From Martinezella lusitana (GTDB taxonomy: Bacteria > Pseudomonadota > Alphaproteobacteria > Rhizobiales > Rhizobiaceae): DNA of 64,000 nucleotides. Below the pieces are notes generated by a model, which worked only from the letters and a program-made list of their open reading frames with translations, was not told the origin of the DNA and ran no database searches. The DNA lies in the NCBI RefSeq assembly GCF_010668395.1, contig NZ_WUEY01000002.1, positions 372,001-436,000 of the forward strand. Reading direction: 5' to 3'. Numbering within the stretch: the stretch's first letter is position 1; every line of letters begins with the position of its first letter. This document shows, in pieces, positions 36,388-45,306 of this stretch. A program made the translations under genes and the position numbers.

Positions 36388-37950
36388 ATGCGAGCTGAAG
36401 ATTACCGCAGCGACAAGACCCGTCCATTTACCGGCGCCGAATATCTGGAAAGCCTGCGCGACGGCCGTGAGGTCTATATCAACGGCGAACGCATCGCCGA
36501 TGTGACGTCTCATCCCTCGATGCGCAATTCCGCTCGCTCGATCGCGCGTATGTACGATGCGCTGCATGACGAAAAGACCAGGGATCGCCTGACCTCGCCG
36601 ACCGATACCGGCTCGGGCGGCTATACGCACAAATACTTCCGGGTCGCGAAATCCTCCGCCGAACTCGTCGCCCAGCAGGGCGCCATCGCCGATTGGGCGC
36701 GCATGTCCTATGGCTGGATGGGCCGCACGGCCGATTACAAGGCCGCCCTCATGAACACGCTCGGCGCCAATGCCGACTGGTACGGTCCGTTCAAGGACAA
36801 TGCCCTCTCCTGGCACAAGCGCGCGCAGGAATCCGTGCTCTTCATGAACCATGCGATCGTCAATCCGCCGATCGACCGTCACAAGCCGGCCGATGCCGTC
36901 AAGGACGTCTTCGTCCACATCACCAAGGAGACCGACGCGGGCATCTATGTCTCCGGCGCCAAGGTGGTGGCGACGTCCTCGGCCCTCACCCACTACAATT
37001 TTCTCGCCCAGAGCTCGGCAACGGTGACGGAAGACCCGTCGCTGTCGGTCATGTTCATCGTTCCGATGAATGCGCCCGGGATCAAGATGTTCTGCCGCGT
37101 CTCCTATGAGCAGACCGCCAATACGGTGGGCCAGCCTTTCGACTATCCGCTGTCGTCGCGCTTCGACGAGAACGATGCGATCCTGGTGCTCGACAACGTC
37201 TTCGTGCCCTGGGAGGACGTGCTCGTGCTGCGCGATGCGGCGAAGATCCTCTCCTTCCATCCGGCCTCCGGCTTCATGCACGGCTACTGCTTCCAGGGCT
37301 GCACGCGTTTCGCCGTCAAGCTCGACTTCATTGCCGGGCTGCTGGCAAAGGCACTGCGCGCGACCGGCGGCGATGCCTTCCGCGGCAATCAGGCGTCGCT
37401 CGGCGAAGTCATCGCGCTTCGCCACATGTTCTGGTCCTTCTCCAACGCCATGGCCTATAACCCGCAGCCCTGGGCAAACGGCGCGGTGCTGCCGAACATG
37501 GAGGCCGCCCTTTCGTACCGTACCTTCATGTCGGAAGCCTATCCGCGCGTCATCGAAACCGTGCGCAAGGTCGTCGCCTCCGGCCTCATCTACCTGCCCT
37601 CCTCGGCCAAGGATTTCGGCAATCCGGAAATCGACCGCTACCTCGCCCAATATGTGCGCGGCTCCAACGACATGGGCCACATCGAGCGCATCAAGATCAT
37701 GAAGCTGCTATGGGACGCGACCGGCACCGAATTTGGCGGCCGGCATGCGCTCTACGAGCTCAATTATGCCGGTGCGCCGGAGGAAGTCCGCCTGCAGGTG
37801 CTGAAGGGCGCGGAGCGCGGTGGCCGGTTGAAGGAAATGGAAGCCCTGGTCGATCGTTGCATGAGCGACTACGACGAAAACGGCTGGACCGGCGACACCT
37901 GGCTTCCGCCGCTTGGGCAAACCTCCCCCATCCGCAACGCCGCCGAGTGA
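36388..37950 (+). CDS. hpaB: 4-Hydroxyphenylacetate 3-monooxygenase, oxygenase component
   Basis: A 520-residue flavin-dependent oxygenase of the HpaB/acyl-CoA-dehydrogenase-like fold. It hydroxylates 4-hydroxyphenylacetate to 3,4-dihydroxyphenylacetate using reduced flavin from HpaC. Typical blocks are the N-terminal TGAEYLESLRDGREVYINGE, KVVATSSALTHYNF near 195-210, FVPWEDVLVLRD near 275 and the GSNDMGHIERIKIMKLLWDA region near 430. The ATG at 36388 follows AGGGAGGA; an in-frame start eight codons earlier lies on that site. hpaC follows after ten bases. Length is normal. Confidence 0.95.
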   Translation: MRAEDYRSDKTRPFTGAEYLESLRDGREVYINGERIADVTSHPSMRNSARSIARMYDALHDEKTRDRLTSPTDTGSGGYTHKYFRVAKSSAELVAQQGAIADWARMSYGWMGRTADYKAALMNTLGANADWYGPFKDNALSWHKRAQESVLFMNHAIVNPPIDRHKPADAVKDVFVHITKETDAGIYVSGAKVVATSSALTHYNFLAQSSATVTEDPSLSVMFIVPMNAPGIKMFCRVSYEQTANTVGQPFDYPLSSRFDENDAILVLDNVFVPWEDVLVLRDAAKILSFHPASGFMHGYCFQGCTRFAVKLDFIAGLLAKALRATGGDAFRGNQASLGEVIALRHMFWSFSNAMAYNPQPWANGAVLPNMEAALSYRTFMSEAYPRVIETVRKVVASGLIYLPSSAKDFGNPEIDRYLAQYVRGSNDMGHIERIKIMKLLWDATGTEFGGRHALYELNYAGAPEEVRLQVLKGAERGGRLKEMEALVDRCMSDYDENGWTGDTWLPPLGQTSPIRNAAE

Positions 37951-37960
37951 GGCCGTCGCC

Positions 37961-38473
37961 ATGGAGGAGCAACTCTCGAAAACCGAATTTCGCAATGCGA
38001 TGGCGCGGGTCTGCGCGCCGGTCAACGTGATCACCACCAACGGCCCCGCGGGCCGCGGCGGCTTCACCGCGACGGCCATGTGCAGCGTCACCGACGAACC
38101 GCCGACACTGCTGGTCTGCATGAACAGCCGCTCGGCGCAAACAGCCCTCTTTTTGGAAAACCGTCGTTTCTGCGTCAACGTGCTGACGCAGGAACACAAG
38201 GAACTGGCCGGCTATTTCGCCGGTCAGCGCGCGGAAATGGAGGAGCGCTATGCTGCGGCGGATTGGATCGATTTCCGCTCCGGCAGCCAGGCGCTTTCCG
38301 ATGCCATCGTCTCTTTCGATTGCCGCCTGACGGAAGCGCGCCTCGTCGGCACGCACCATATCTTCATCGGCGAGGTGATGGACATTCGCAGCCGCAAGGA
38401 TGGGCACGCCCTCCTCTATTTCGACCGCAACTATGTGCACGTACCGACCCAGGCGGGCAGCTTCGGCGGCTAG
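37961..38473 (+). CDS. hpaC: Flavin reductase component of the 4-HPA monooxygenase
   Basis: A 170-residue flavin reductase-domain protein that supplies FADH2 or FMNH2 to HpaB using NAD(P)H. Features: FRNAMARVCAPVNVITTNGPAGRGG at the start, GFTATAMCSVTDEPPTLLVCMN near 35-57, and NRRFCVNVLTQEHKELAGYFAG near 67-90. It starts ten bases after hpaB. The ATG at 37961 is chosen; the frame also opens inside the hpaB end. A mosaic repeat begins at its stop codon. Confidence 0.92.
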   Translation: MEEQLSKTEFRNAMARVCAPVNVITTNGPAGRGGFTATAMCSVTDEPPTLLVCMNSRSAQTALFLENRRFCVNVLTQEHKELAGYFAGQRAEMEERYAAADWIDFRSGSQALSDAIVSFDCRLTEARLVGTHHIFIGEVMDIRSRKDGHALLYFDRNYVHVPTQAGSFGG

Positions 38474-38590
38474 AGCCTTTCTGCTTCTCCTCGGAATCGC
38501 GAAAACGCTCTATCCTTTTGTTTTTACGCAATTCCGGGCGGAAAACCGCTATCCACTTTTCCTGGAATTGCTCCGCGCTCCAGAGTGTCC
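38474..38590. repeat. Rhizobial intergenic mosaic element (RIME-like), two palindromes
   Basis: A non-coding stretch right after the hpaC stop. One palindromic block begins AGAGC (38472-38476) and ends GCTCT (38507-38511). The second has GCAATTCC at 38528-38535 and GGAATTGC at 38564-38571 around GGGCGGAAAACCGC and ACTTTTCC. This matches the RIME-type repeats scattered between genes of rhizobial genomes (from memory of the family). It may fold in RNA downstream of hpaC. Confidence 0.75.
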
Positions 38591-38602
38591 AAAGGCCAAA
38601 AG

Positions 38603-38635
38603 AAAGGGGATGCCTTCATAGATCGCATCCCCTTT
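38603..38635. terminator. Bidirectional terminator between hpaC and livF
   Basis: AAAGGGGATGC and GCATCCCCTTT form a perfect 11-bp stem with an 11-base loop between convergent genes. A/T ends on both sides of the stem allow use in both directions. Confidence 0.8.
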
Positions 38636-38661
38636 CGTTATTGCAGAGCGCCGTTGTATCG

Positions 38662-39363
38662 TCAGGCAGCGGCATCGCCGAGATAGAGGCGATGAAGCTG
38701 CGCCGGATCGTTGGCAAGCGTGGTGCAATCGCCGTCATAGACGATGGCGCCTCGTCGCAGCACATAGGCGCGGTTGCCGATCGCAAGGGCAAGGGCGGCG
38801 AACTGCTCGACCAGAATGACCGCCATGCCGGCGTCGGCCAGTTGCCTGACGGCCCGCATCAGGCGGCTGACGATGACTGGCGCCAGACCGGAGGACATCT
38901 CGTCGATCATGACGACCTTCGGTCTCGTCAGGAGCGAGCGGGCGATAACGACCATCTGCTGCTCGCCGCCCGACAGCATGCCGGCCTTGATATTGCGCCG
39001 CTGGAGCAGTTCCGGAAACAGGTCGTAGGCCTCCTGCAGATCCGCGGCCGGATCGAGCGCCACCTTGAGATTCTCCTCAGTGGTCATGTCCGGAAAGACC
39101 GTTCGCCCCTGCTCGACATGGCTGATGCCGGCTCGGGCGCGCAAGCCTGCGCGCAGCTTCAGCAGTTCCGCGCCGTCCATCGTGACCGAGCCGGACGCGG
39201 CCGGGATGATCCCCGAAAGGCTTTCGAGCAGCGTTGTCTTGCCGGCCCCGTTCGAACCGAGAAGGACACTGATCTCGCCGCTCGAGACCGTGAGATCCAC
39301 GCCGCGAACGACCGGAATCCCCGAGCGATTGACGACGAGACCCTTGATGGAAAGCGCAGTCAT
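38662..39363 (-). CDS. livF: Branched-chain amino acid-type ABC ATPase (LivF)
   Basis: A 233-residue ATPase. Walker A is GSNGAGKTT near residue 34-42, the signature LSGGEQQMVVIARSL near 135-150 and Walker B VVMIDEMSSGL near 157. It works with the fused LivM-LivG protein, whose 3' end it overlaps by four bases, and LivH. It is the last gene of the operon that begins with the amidohydrolase. The normal role is import of branched-chain amino acids or related compounds, including amides and aromatic acids in other bacteria. Confidence 0.93.
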   Translation of the reverse strand: MTALSIKGLVVNRSGIPVVRGVDLTVSSGEISVLLGSNGAGKTTLLESLSGIIPAASGSVTMDGAELLKLRAGLRARAGISHVEQGRTVFPDMTTEENLKVALDPAADLQEAYDLFPELLQRRNIKAGMLSGGEQQMVVIARSLLTRPKVVMIDEMSSGLAPVIVSRLMRAVRQLADAGMAVILVEQFAALALAIGNRAYVLRRGAIVYDGDCTTLANDPAQLHRLYLGDAAA

Positions 39364-41075
39364 TCGGCAGCCTCCTCGAGTTCGATGCCCATGTAGGCTT
39401 TCTGAACGATCGGCATGGCGAGCACGCTTTGCGGATCACCACTGGCGATCACGCGCCCGAAATCGAACACGGTGATCGCCGAGCAGGCCCGCCGCACGAG
39501 ATCCATGTCATGCTCGATCAGAAGCACGGCGCTGCCGAAAGTCTCCGGAATTGCAGCAATCCGCTCGCCCAGCTTCACCGCGTCGGCATAGGACTGGCCG
39601 GCCGCCGGCTCATCGAGAAGGATGACAGGCGCGCGCGACGCGACGACACCGGCGACATCGAGCAGGCGGCGCGTGCCGGCATCGACGGAGGCGATCGGCG
39701 TATCGGCCGGCGGGCAGTCGAACCATTGCAGAATGGCGGAAAGCTCGTCGTCGCTGATGGTGCCCGCGGCAAGCCGCATATAGTTTCCGACACTCAGTTC
39801 CGGCGCGATGCGTGTCGTCTGCCAAGTGCGGCGGATGCCCAGCCGGGCGCGGCCGGTGGCGGAGAAGCCTTCCAAGGGCTTGCCGTTCAACTTGATCGAG
39901 CCGTCATAGCGGGCCAGAAACCCGGCGATCGCGTCGACCATGGTCGACTTCCCGGCGCCGTTCGGTCCGACCAGGCCGACGACCGTGCCGGCGGGCACCT
40001 TCAGGTTGACCTTGTCGAGCGCGACGACGGCACCGTAACGGACCGTCAGGTCGCTGACCTCCAGCGCCAGTCCCTGCTCATGGGCGGCGGCGGCCGGAAG
40101 ATGGCCTGATTGCCTGTGGGTGAATGCGCCCGAACGTTTTGGAAGCAGCTTGCCCGCCAGCCGTGCCCAGGTCTCGCTGATGGTTTCGCCGGAGGAAAGA
40201 GCATGCACGGCGCCGATGGCGAAGAAGACATTGCCGACATCCTGCGGCAGGTTGAGCCTGCGCAGGAGTTCCGGAAACAACGTGATCAGCATCCCGCCTA
40301 TCACGGCCCCGAGCGTGAAATGCGCGCCGACCATGGTCGCAACGGCAAAGAGCGCCAGCGACTGCATCATCGAGAAGTTTTCCGAGACCAGTGTCCCGAG
40401 ATAGCCGGCCAGCAGACCACCCGACACGCCGGAAACGAAGGCGCTGATGGCAAAGGCACTGAGCTTTGCGCGGGGGATCGAGACCCCATGCGCCGCTGCC
40501 GCCCGTTCCGAATGCCGGACGGCAAGCCAGGAAGCGCCAAGCCGGGAGCGGCTGACGAATTCGAGAGCCACCGCGATCACGCCGTAGACGACGAGCACGA
40601 AGACGAAGAAGCCGTAATCACCCTCGAAGAGCGAGGGCCGCACGACTTGCGTGAACGTGGTCTGTCCCGGAAATGTGATCGTCGCCAGCACCGTGTCGAA
40701 CGCCGCGGCGAAGCCGAGGGTAACGATCGCCAGATTGATGCCGCGCAGGCGCAGCGCCGGCAGGCCGATGGCGATACCGACGGGCACGGCCGCAAGACCG
40801 CCGACGATCATCCAGACGACAAGACCGCCCGGCGCCTCGATGACATTCAGGTATCCGGTCACCCAGGCGCCGACGCCGGCAAAGGACATTTGGCAGAGCG
40901 AAATCATGCCGGTGCGTCCGGCGACCAGGCCGAGGCTCTGCAACGCGATGCCGGTGATGAAAACCGCCGTGAGCAGGAATACCCAGTATTTGGGCAGAAG
41001 CAGAAGAATAAGGGCGCCGACGGCCGCAAGCGACAGGGCCGTCACAATGGCTGCGCGGAAACTAGCGTGCTTCAT
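39360..41075 (-). CDS. Fused LivM permease and LivG ATPase
   Basis: A 571-residue fusion. Residues about 1-315 are a LivM-type permease with about nine helices (for example GLVAGRTGMISLCQMSFAGV near 50); residues about 335-571 are a LivG-type ATPase with Walker A GPNGAGKST and Walker B VILLDEPAAGQ. The ABC signature is degenerate: where LivG has a YGQQRRLEIARAL-like motif, this has SVDAGTRRLLDVAGVVAS. The start at 41075 overlaps the livH stop by 14 bases and has AGAGGAGC before it. LivM-LivG fusions are known; the weak signature is odd but LivF retains a full one. Confidence 0.9.
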   Translation of the reverse strand: MKHASFRAAIVTALSLAAVGALILLLLPKYWVFLLTAVFITGIALQSLGLVAGRTGMISLCQMSFAGVGAWVTGYLNVIEAPGGLVVWMIVGGLAAVPVGIAIGLPALRLRGINLAIVTLGFAAAFDTVLATITFPGQTTFTQVVRPSLFEGDYGFFVFVLVVYGVIAVALEFVSRSRLGASWLAVRHSERAAAAHGVSIPRAKLSAFAISAFVSGVSGGLLAGYLGTLVSENFSMMQSLALFAVATMVGAHFTLGAVIGGMLITLFPELLRRLNLPQDVGNVFFAIGAVHALSSGETISETWARLAGKLLPKRSGAFTHRQSGHLPAAAAHEQGLALEVSDLTVRYGAVVALDKVNLKVPAGTVVGLVGPNGAGKSTMVDAIAGFLARYDGSIKLNGKPLEGFSATGRARLGIRRTWQTTRIAPELSVGNYMRLAAGTISDDELSAILQWFDCPPADTPIASVDAGTRRLLDVAGVVASRAPVILLDEPAAGQSYADAVKLGERIAAIPETFGSAVLLIEHDMDLVRRACSAITVFDFGRVIASGDPQSVLAMPIVQKAYMGIELEEAAE

Positions 41076-41931
41076 CCCAGCGGGCTCCTCTTTGCGACCA
41101 CAGAAGGACGGCAAGAATGACGATAAAGGGAACGGTGCTGCGATACTGGCTGACGAAATCGATCGCGCTGACGGCGCCTTCCAACACGCCGATCGTCATG
41201 CCGCCGAGAAGAGCGGCCCGAAAGCTGGCGAAGGCGCCGATCAGGGCCGCGGCCAATGCCGGCACGACGAGCAGGCTCAATGAGGCAAAATCCGGCGAGC
41301 GCAGTGGCGCAATGATCATCAGTGCGAAGGAGGTCACGGCCCCCGTCACCGCCCAGACGCCGAGCGCCAGCAGCCGCACCCGAATGCCGATCAGCTCCGC
41401 CGCCATCGGCCGCTGGGACAGCGCCCGCAATTGCAGACCGATGCGGGTCCGAGCCAGGAATTGCTCCGTCGCTATGGTGAAGACGACGGAAAGAATAAGC
41501 GTGGTGACGGCCGCCCAGGTCACCTCGACACCGGCGAGGCGGAAAGCCGACCCGGCGATGATCTCCGGGAAAGAATGCGGATGCTGTCCGCCGGAAAGGC
41601 GCAGACCGATGGCAATGATGCCGACCAGCAGCGCGGCAGTCACCGCCGCCTTGGTGGACGCATTGGTATTGGCAAACCAGGTCGTCATGACGAGACCGAT
41701 CAGGATACCGCTGACGGCGCCGGCGGCGATGCCCAGCAGGGCGGCCGGCAGCAACGGCACGCCGGCCTCATGCAGCGCGACCATGATGAAGGTGCCGGTG
41801 GCACCGATCGCGGCGCCGGTAAAATTCACGACGGCCACCAGACGATAGGTGAAAATCGCGCAGACACCCAGGATGGCATAGGCACCACCTGCGGAAAGAC
41901 CAGCCACAGCGGCTGTGAAGAGAGCGTTCAT
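41062..41931 (-). CDS. livH: Branched-chain-type ABC permease LivH
   Basis: A 289-residue inner-membrane permease with about eight helices. The LivH pattern is clear: GLSAGGAYAILGVCAIFTYR near residues 10-30 and GAVTSFALMIIAPLRSP near 195. It forms the channel with the LivM half of the fusion. A strong hairpin separates it from the upstream livK gene. Confidence 0.92.
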   Translation of the reverse strand: MNALFTAAVAGLSAGGAYAILGVCAIFTYRLVAVVNFTGAAIGATGTFIMVALHEAGVPLLPAALLGIAAGAVSGILIGLVMTTWFANTNASTKAAVTAALLVGIIAIGLRLSGGQHPHSFPEIIAGSAFRLAGVEVTWAAVTTLILSVVFTIATEQFLARTRIGLQLRALSQRPMAAELIGIRVRLLALGVWAVTGAVTSFALMIIAPLRSPDFASLSLLVVPALAAALIGAFASFRAALLGGMTIGVLEGAVSAIDFVSQYRSTVPFIVILAVLLWSQRGARWDEAR

Positions 41932-41991
41932 TGCGGAACTCCGGAGACGGGCACGTCGTGCCTCGCCAGATCAGATCATCGCGTCGGGCCG

Positions 41992-42029
41992 GTGCCCGGC
42001 CCTGCCGTCGAAAGGACAGGGCCGGGCAC
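41992..42029 (-). promoter_or_regulatory. Intercistronic hairpin between livK and livH
   Basis: GTGCCCGGCCCTG and CAGGGCCGGGCAC form a perfect 13-bp stem with a 12-base loop, just after the livK stop. No T-run follows, so it probably protects livK mRNA and allows partial read-through. Confidence 0.7.
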
Positions 42030-42037
42030 ACGCGCCA

Positions 42038-43219
42038 TTACTTGGCCTTCGCCAGCGTGTACCAATCCGGCGTCTTGACAGTCCACTTGCCATCGACGAG
42101 CTGCATGATCTTGGTGGCCTTCATCGGCGAGTGAGCCCGGGCGTCACCGAAGACATAGGGGCTGCCGGCCAGCGAATAATGCAGCTCCTTGCCTTCCTTC
42201 AGCGCGGATGTCACCGCATCGCGGCTCACTTCGCCATCGATGCCGGAGATCGTGTCGATCATGACCTTGGCGGCGAGATAGCCGCCCTGCGAAAAGGCAG
42301 TCTTCGGCAGACCGGCCTTGTCCATGGTCTTGATCCAGTCGGCGTTCGCGTCGTTGTTTTCCGTATAGGGCTCCCATTCGGTTCCGACATAGATCGGCTG
42401 CTTGCTGTCGGCCAGCGCCTTGGCGACGCCTTCGGTGTAGCCGGGTGCTAGGAACAGCCAGTTGATGCCGGAAATCTTCTGGGCATCGGCGGTCTTCACC
42501 CATTGCACGACGCCCGGCTCGACCTGATTGGTGAGCACGGCATCGCAACCGGCGTCACGCGCCTTGATGACATAAGGCGTCAGATCACCCTGCGGCGGCA
42601 GGGTCATGTCGACCAGGCCGACATTGTTGCCGCTCATCTTCTGCCATGCCGCGACCGCGTTGCCATAGGCTTCCTGCGTGCCGCCGAGGATCAGGAAGAA
42701 AGCGCAGACCTTCTTTGCCCCGAGGTTCTTCGTCGCATAATCGAGCATGACCGTGGTCAGCGTAAAGGGGCCGACGTTCACGGGCGAGATGCTCGGTGCG
42801 TTGAAGCAGAGGGGATCGACGCCGACACCCTGAACCGAGAGCACGTCGTTGCGGTTGTACGTTCCCGCATTGACGGCGCAGTCGAGCAGGCTCGCGCCGC
42901 CCGCGAGCGCCACGACGCCCTTGTTGTCGATGAGGTCGCGTGCGGCCTGGGCTGCCACCTGCGGATCACCCTTGTCGTCGGCGAGCGAGTATTCGATCTT
43001 GCAGCCGTTGATGCCGCCCGCGTCGTTCAACTGCTCGAAGACAGCCTTGGTGGCCTTCGGCGCGTCGGAAAAGTCGACCACGCCCGTAACGGTCGAGACG
43101 GCCCCGATCTTGATCGGCCCGTCCTTGCAGGTCGGGCCGGCCGCAAAGGCGGACGATCCCGTAAATGCCAGGCCGGCGGCCGCCAGCCCCAGAGCAATGA
43201 ATGCTGATCTCAATTTCAT
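42038..43219 (-). CDS. livK: Periplasmic LivK-type binding protein
   Basis: A 393-residue type I periplasmic binding protein with a Sec signal peptide (cleavage likely after SSAFA, residue 26). The mature part starts with IKIGAVSTVTGVVDF and has the two-lobe pattern of branched-chain/amide binding proteins; C-terminal DGKWTVKTPDWY. The ligand is not evident: the co-transcribed amidohydrolase suggests an amide or N-acyl amine rather than leucine. It lies 50 bases after the amidohydrolase gene. Confidence 0.9.
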   Translation of the reverse strand: MKLRSAFIALGLAAAGLAFTGSSAFAAGPTCKDGPIKIGAVSTVTGVVDFSDAPKATKAVFEQLNDAGGINGCKIEYSLADDKGDPQVAAQAARDLIDNKGVVALAGGASLLDCAVNAGTYNRNDVLSVQGVGVDPLCFNAPSISPVNVGPFTLTTVMLDYATKNLGAKKVCAFFLILGGTQEAYGNAVAAWQKMSGNNVGLVDMTLPPQGDLTPYVIKARDAGCDAVLTNQVEPGVVQWVKTADAQKISGINWLFLAPGYTEGVAKALADSKQPIYVGTEWEPYTENNDANADWIKTMDKAGLPKTAFSQGGYLAAKVMIDTISGIDGEVSRDAVTSALKEGKELHYSLAGSPYVFGDARAHSPMKATKIMQLVDGKWTVKTPDWYTLAKAK

Positions 43220-43269
43220 TTCTGTTCCCTTTCCCTTTTATGTGCGGCGCTTCCTCTTCGCCGCGCCCT

Positions 43270-44931
43270 CTAGCGCTGGTAGACGGCTTGACCTGCGAAA
43301 TAGGTGGTCAATACTTTCGTGTCGGCGATGCGATCGGCCGGCACCTCGAAGACGTTCTGATCGAGCACGATGACGTCCGCGGACTTGCCTACGGCAAGCG
43401 AACCCGTTTCAGCGTCGATCCGCATCGCCTTTGCCGAATTGAGCGTGTAGATCTCGATCGCCGAGGCCAGATCGATTGCCTGCTCGGCCCAGAGCGAGAC
43501 GCCCGGAAAGGCGCCGGATGGATTCTGGCGCGTCACCATCCCCTCGATGCCGTTCCAGGGATCCGGGATCGGAATGACCGGCCAGTCGGACCCGCCGGCC
43601 AGCAGCGCCCCGGTGGCCTTCAGGCTCGCGATCGGCCAGAAGCGCGTGGCACGCTCTTCGCCCATCGCCTCCTTGTGGCCCTCGAGGAAGGTCGTCGGAT
43701 ACCAGATCATCGGGCAGAGATCGGCGACGACGCCGAGCGGGCCGAAACGGCCGACATCCTCATCCCGGATGTAGCTCGCATGGGCGATATGATGCTTGAT
43801 ATCGGTCGGACCGTTGAAATGTCTGACCGCCTCGACCGCATCGAGCATCTCGGTCACGGAATAGTCGCCCGTGCAGTGGATCTTCAATCCCATGCCGAGC
43901 TTTTCGGACTTGTCGATGTGGCGAACCAGATCGGGATAGCTGACCAGCACCTCGCCGCGATGACCTTCAGGATGCGCGGCATCCGCAACATAGGGATCAT
44001 GGAAGGCGGCCGTGCGCGCGCCGGGAACGCCGTCCAGAAAGATCTTGGTGAAATTCGGCTTTACATGCGCGCTGCGGAATTCGTCCCGCAGGGCCAGCAG
44101 GGCATCGCCGGAAAGACCGAACATGAAGCTCGGCTCGATCAGCGGCAGTGAGGTCACAGCCCAGGCGGTCAGCGTGCCCTTGATATCGAGATGCTTGAGC
44201 GCCTTCAGGATCGGCAGCACCGAGGCGGCGTCCTGGAAAGCCGTCACGCCGTAGGAATTGACGATCTCGTTGGCGCGCGCAACCGCGGCCTCGCCCATCT
44301 CTTCCGTGAATGCCTCGGCGGCGGTCCGTTCGACGATGCCGGCGGCGGATTCGATCAGCAGACCTGTCAGCCTGCCGGTGGCGGGATCGCGCCCGAAGGA
44401 ACCCTGCGGCGGATCGGGCTGGTTGTCGGAGATGCCGGCAAGCCGCATCGCCTCGCTGTTGACCCAGCGGTTATGCATGGTCTCGTCGCGCAGAAGGACG
44501 GGATGCCCAAGGCTGGCTTCGTCGAGTTTCGTGAGCGAGGCTTCGCTATTGAGCGCCGTGATCATGTCGGCGCCCCATTGATTGGCGACGATCCACTGCC
44601 CTTGCGGCGCGATCTCGGCCTGCGCGCGGACATGGGCGCAGATCGCATCGACCGATGCGCCGGCGGGAAGCTGGGTTTCGAACAGGTCGGCCTGCCCGCC
44701 CATCATGATGTGGTTGTGGATATCGACGAAGCCCGGCATCGCCATCTTGCCGGCAAGGTCGACCACTTTCGTATCCGCGCCCTTCAGCGCTTCGATTTCG
44801 ACCCTGCTTCCGACGGCCATGATGCGGCCGTCCTTGATGGCAAGAGCCTCCACCCAAGGGTGGGCCGGCTCGACAGTATAGATTCGTCCATTGGTCAGAA
44901 TGAGGTCGGCGGAGCCGAGCATGGTGGTCAT
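43270..44931 (-). CDS. YtcJ-like amidohydrolase (amidohydrolase 3 family)
   Basis: A 553-residue metal-dependent hydrolase. The N-terminal metal site is FVDIHNHIMMGG (HxH), later metal-binding residues are in LKIHCTGDYSV and DIKHHIAHASY, and the final Asp in LLAGGSDWPV. The C-terminus returns to the small beta domain (SLAVGKSADVIVLDQNVF). Known relatives include N-substituted formamide deformylases, so cleavage of an N-acyl amine is plausible. The start MTTMLGSADL at 44931 is 18 bases from a promoter module shared with the permease operon. It is the first gene of the liv operon. Confidence 0.85.
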   Translation of the reverse strand: MTTMLGSADLILTNGRIYTVEPAHPWVEALAIKDGRIMAVGSRVEIEALKGADTKVVDLAGKMAMPGFVDIHNHIMMGGQADLFETQLPAGASVDAICAHVRAQAEIAPQGQWIVANQWGADMITALNSEASLTKLDEASLGHPVLLRDETMHNRWVNSEAMRLAGISDNQPDPPQGSFGRDPATGRLTGLLIESAAGIVERTAAEAFTEEMGEAAVARANEIVNSYGVTAFQDAASVLPILKALKHLDIKGTLTAWAVTSLPLIEPSFMFGLSGDALLALRDEFRSAHVKPNFTKIFLDGVPGARTAAFHDPYVADAAHPEGHRGEVLVSYPDLVRHIDKSEKLGMGLKIHCTGDYSVTEMLDAVEAVRHFNGPTDIKHHIAHASYIRDEDVGRFGPLGVVADLCPMIWYPTTFLEGHKEAMGEERATRFWPIASLKATGALLAGGSDWPVIPIPDPWNGIEGMVTRQNPSGAFPGVSLWAEQAIDLASAIEIYTLNSAKAMRIDAETGSLAVGKSADVIVLDQNVFEVPADRIADTKVLTTYFAGQAVYQR

Positions 44932-45306
44932 TGATCTGTTCCCGCTTCGGTTCATTATTCGAACCACTTATTCAAATATTAGGGTGATGCAGACCGACAC
45001 GTTTGTCAATATAGTTCACACGTTAATTATATCGGCGACGATGGCAATCGACTGTGGAAATCCGATCGAATATGCCCAACGACGGTCGAGACTTCGAAGC
45101 CGGAGCACGCGCAACTGACAAGACAGCCACCATCGGCACCGACAGCCATCGGGCGGCAGCCCATGAAATCCGTCGTCTGAGGAAGCGTCCTCATTGTCAT
45201 ATGTCTGGCGTCGGTGACGAAGGGCCGTATAAATGCCGGTGAGCCGGTCGACGGGCTTGTTCGCAAAGCCCCGTAAATCAGGCCGGCAGCTCGCCGAGGA
45301 GTTTCC
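44932..45306. other. Divergent intergenic region, amidohydrolase and NIPSNAP genes
   Basis: 375 bases. The left part holds the shared promoter module (44949-45026). On the right, from about 45040 to 45306, I see no frame or strong palindrome; the promoter of the NIPSNAP gene should be there. Confidence 0.5.
44949..45026 (-). promoter_or_regulatory. Shared two-part control module upstream of the amidohydrolase-liv operon
   Basis: Element A at 44949-44966 reads GGTTCATTATTCGAACCA, followed four bases on by TTCAAATAT (44971-44979). Element B at 45015-45026 is TTAACGTGTGAA on the minus strand. Exactly 35 bases separate them, with TTGACA on the minus strand five bases after B. The same arrangement occurs at 52823-52900. 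Confidence 0.7.
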
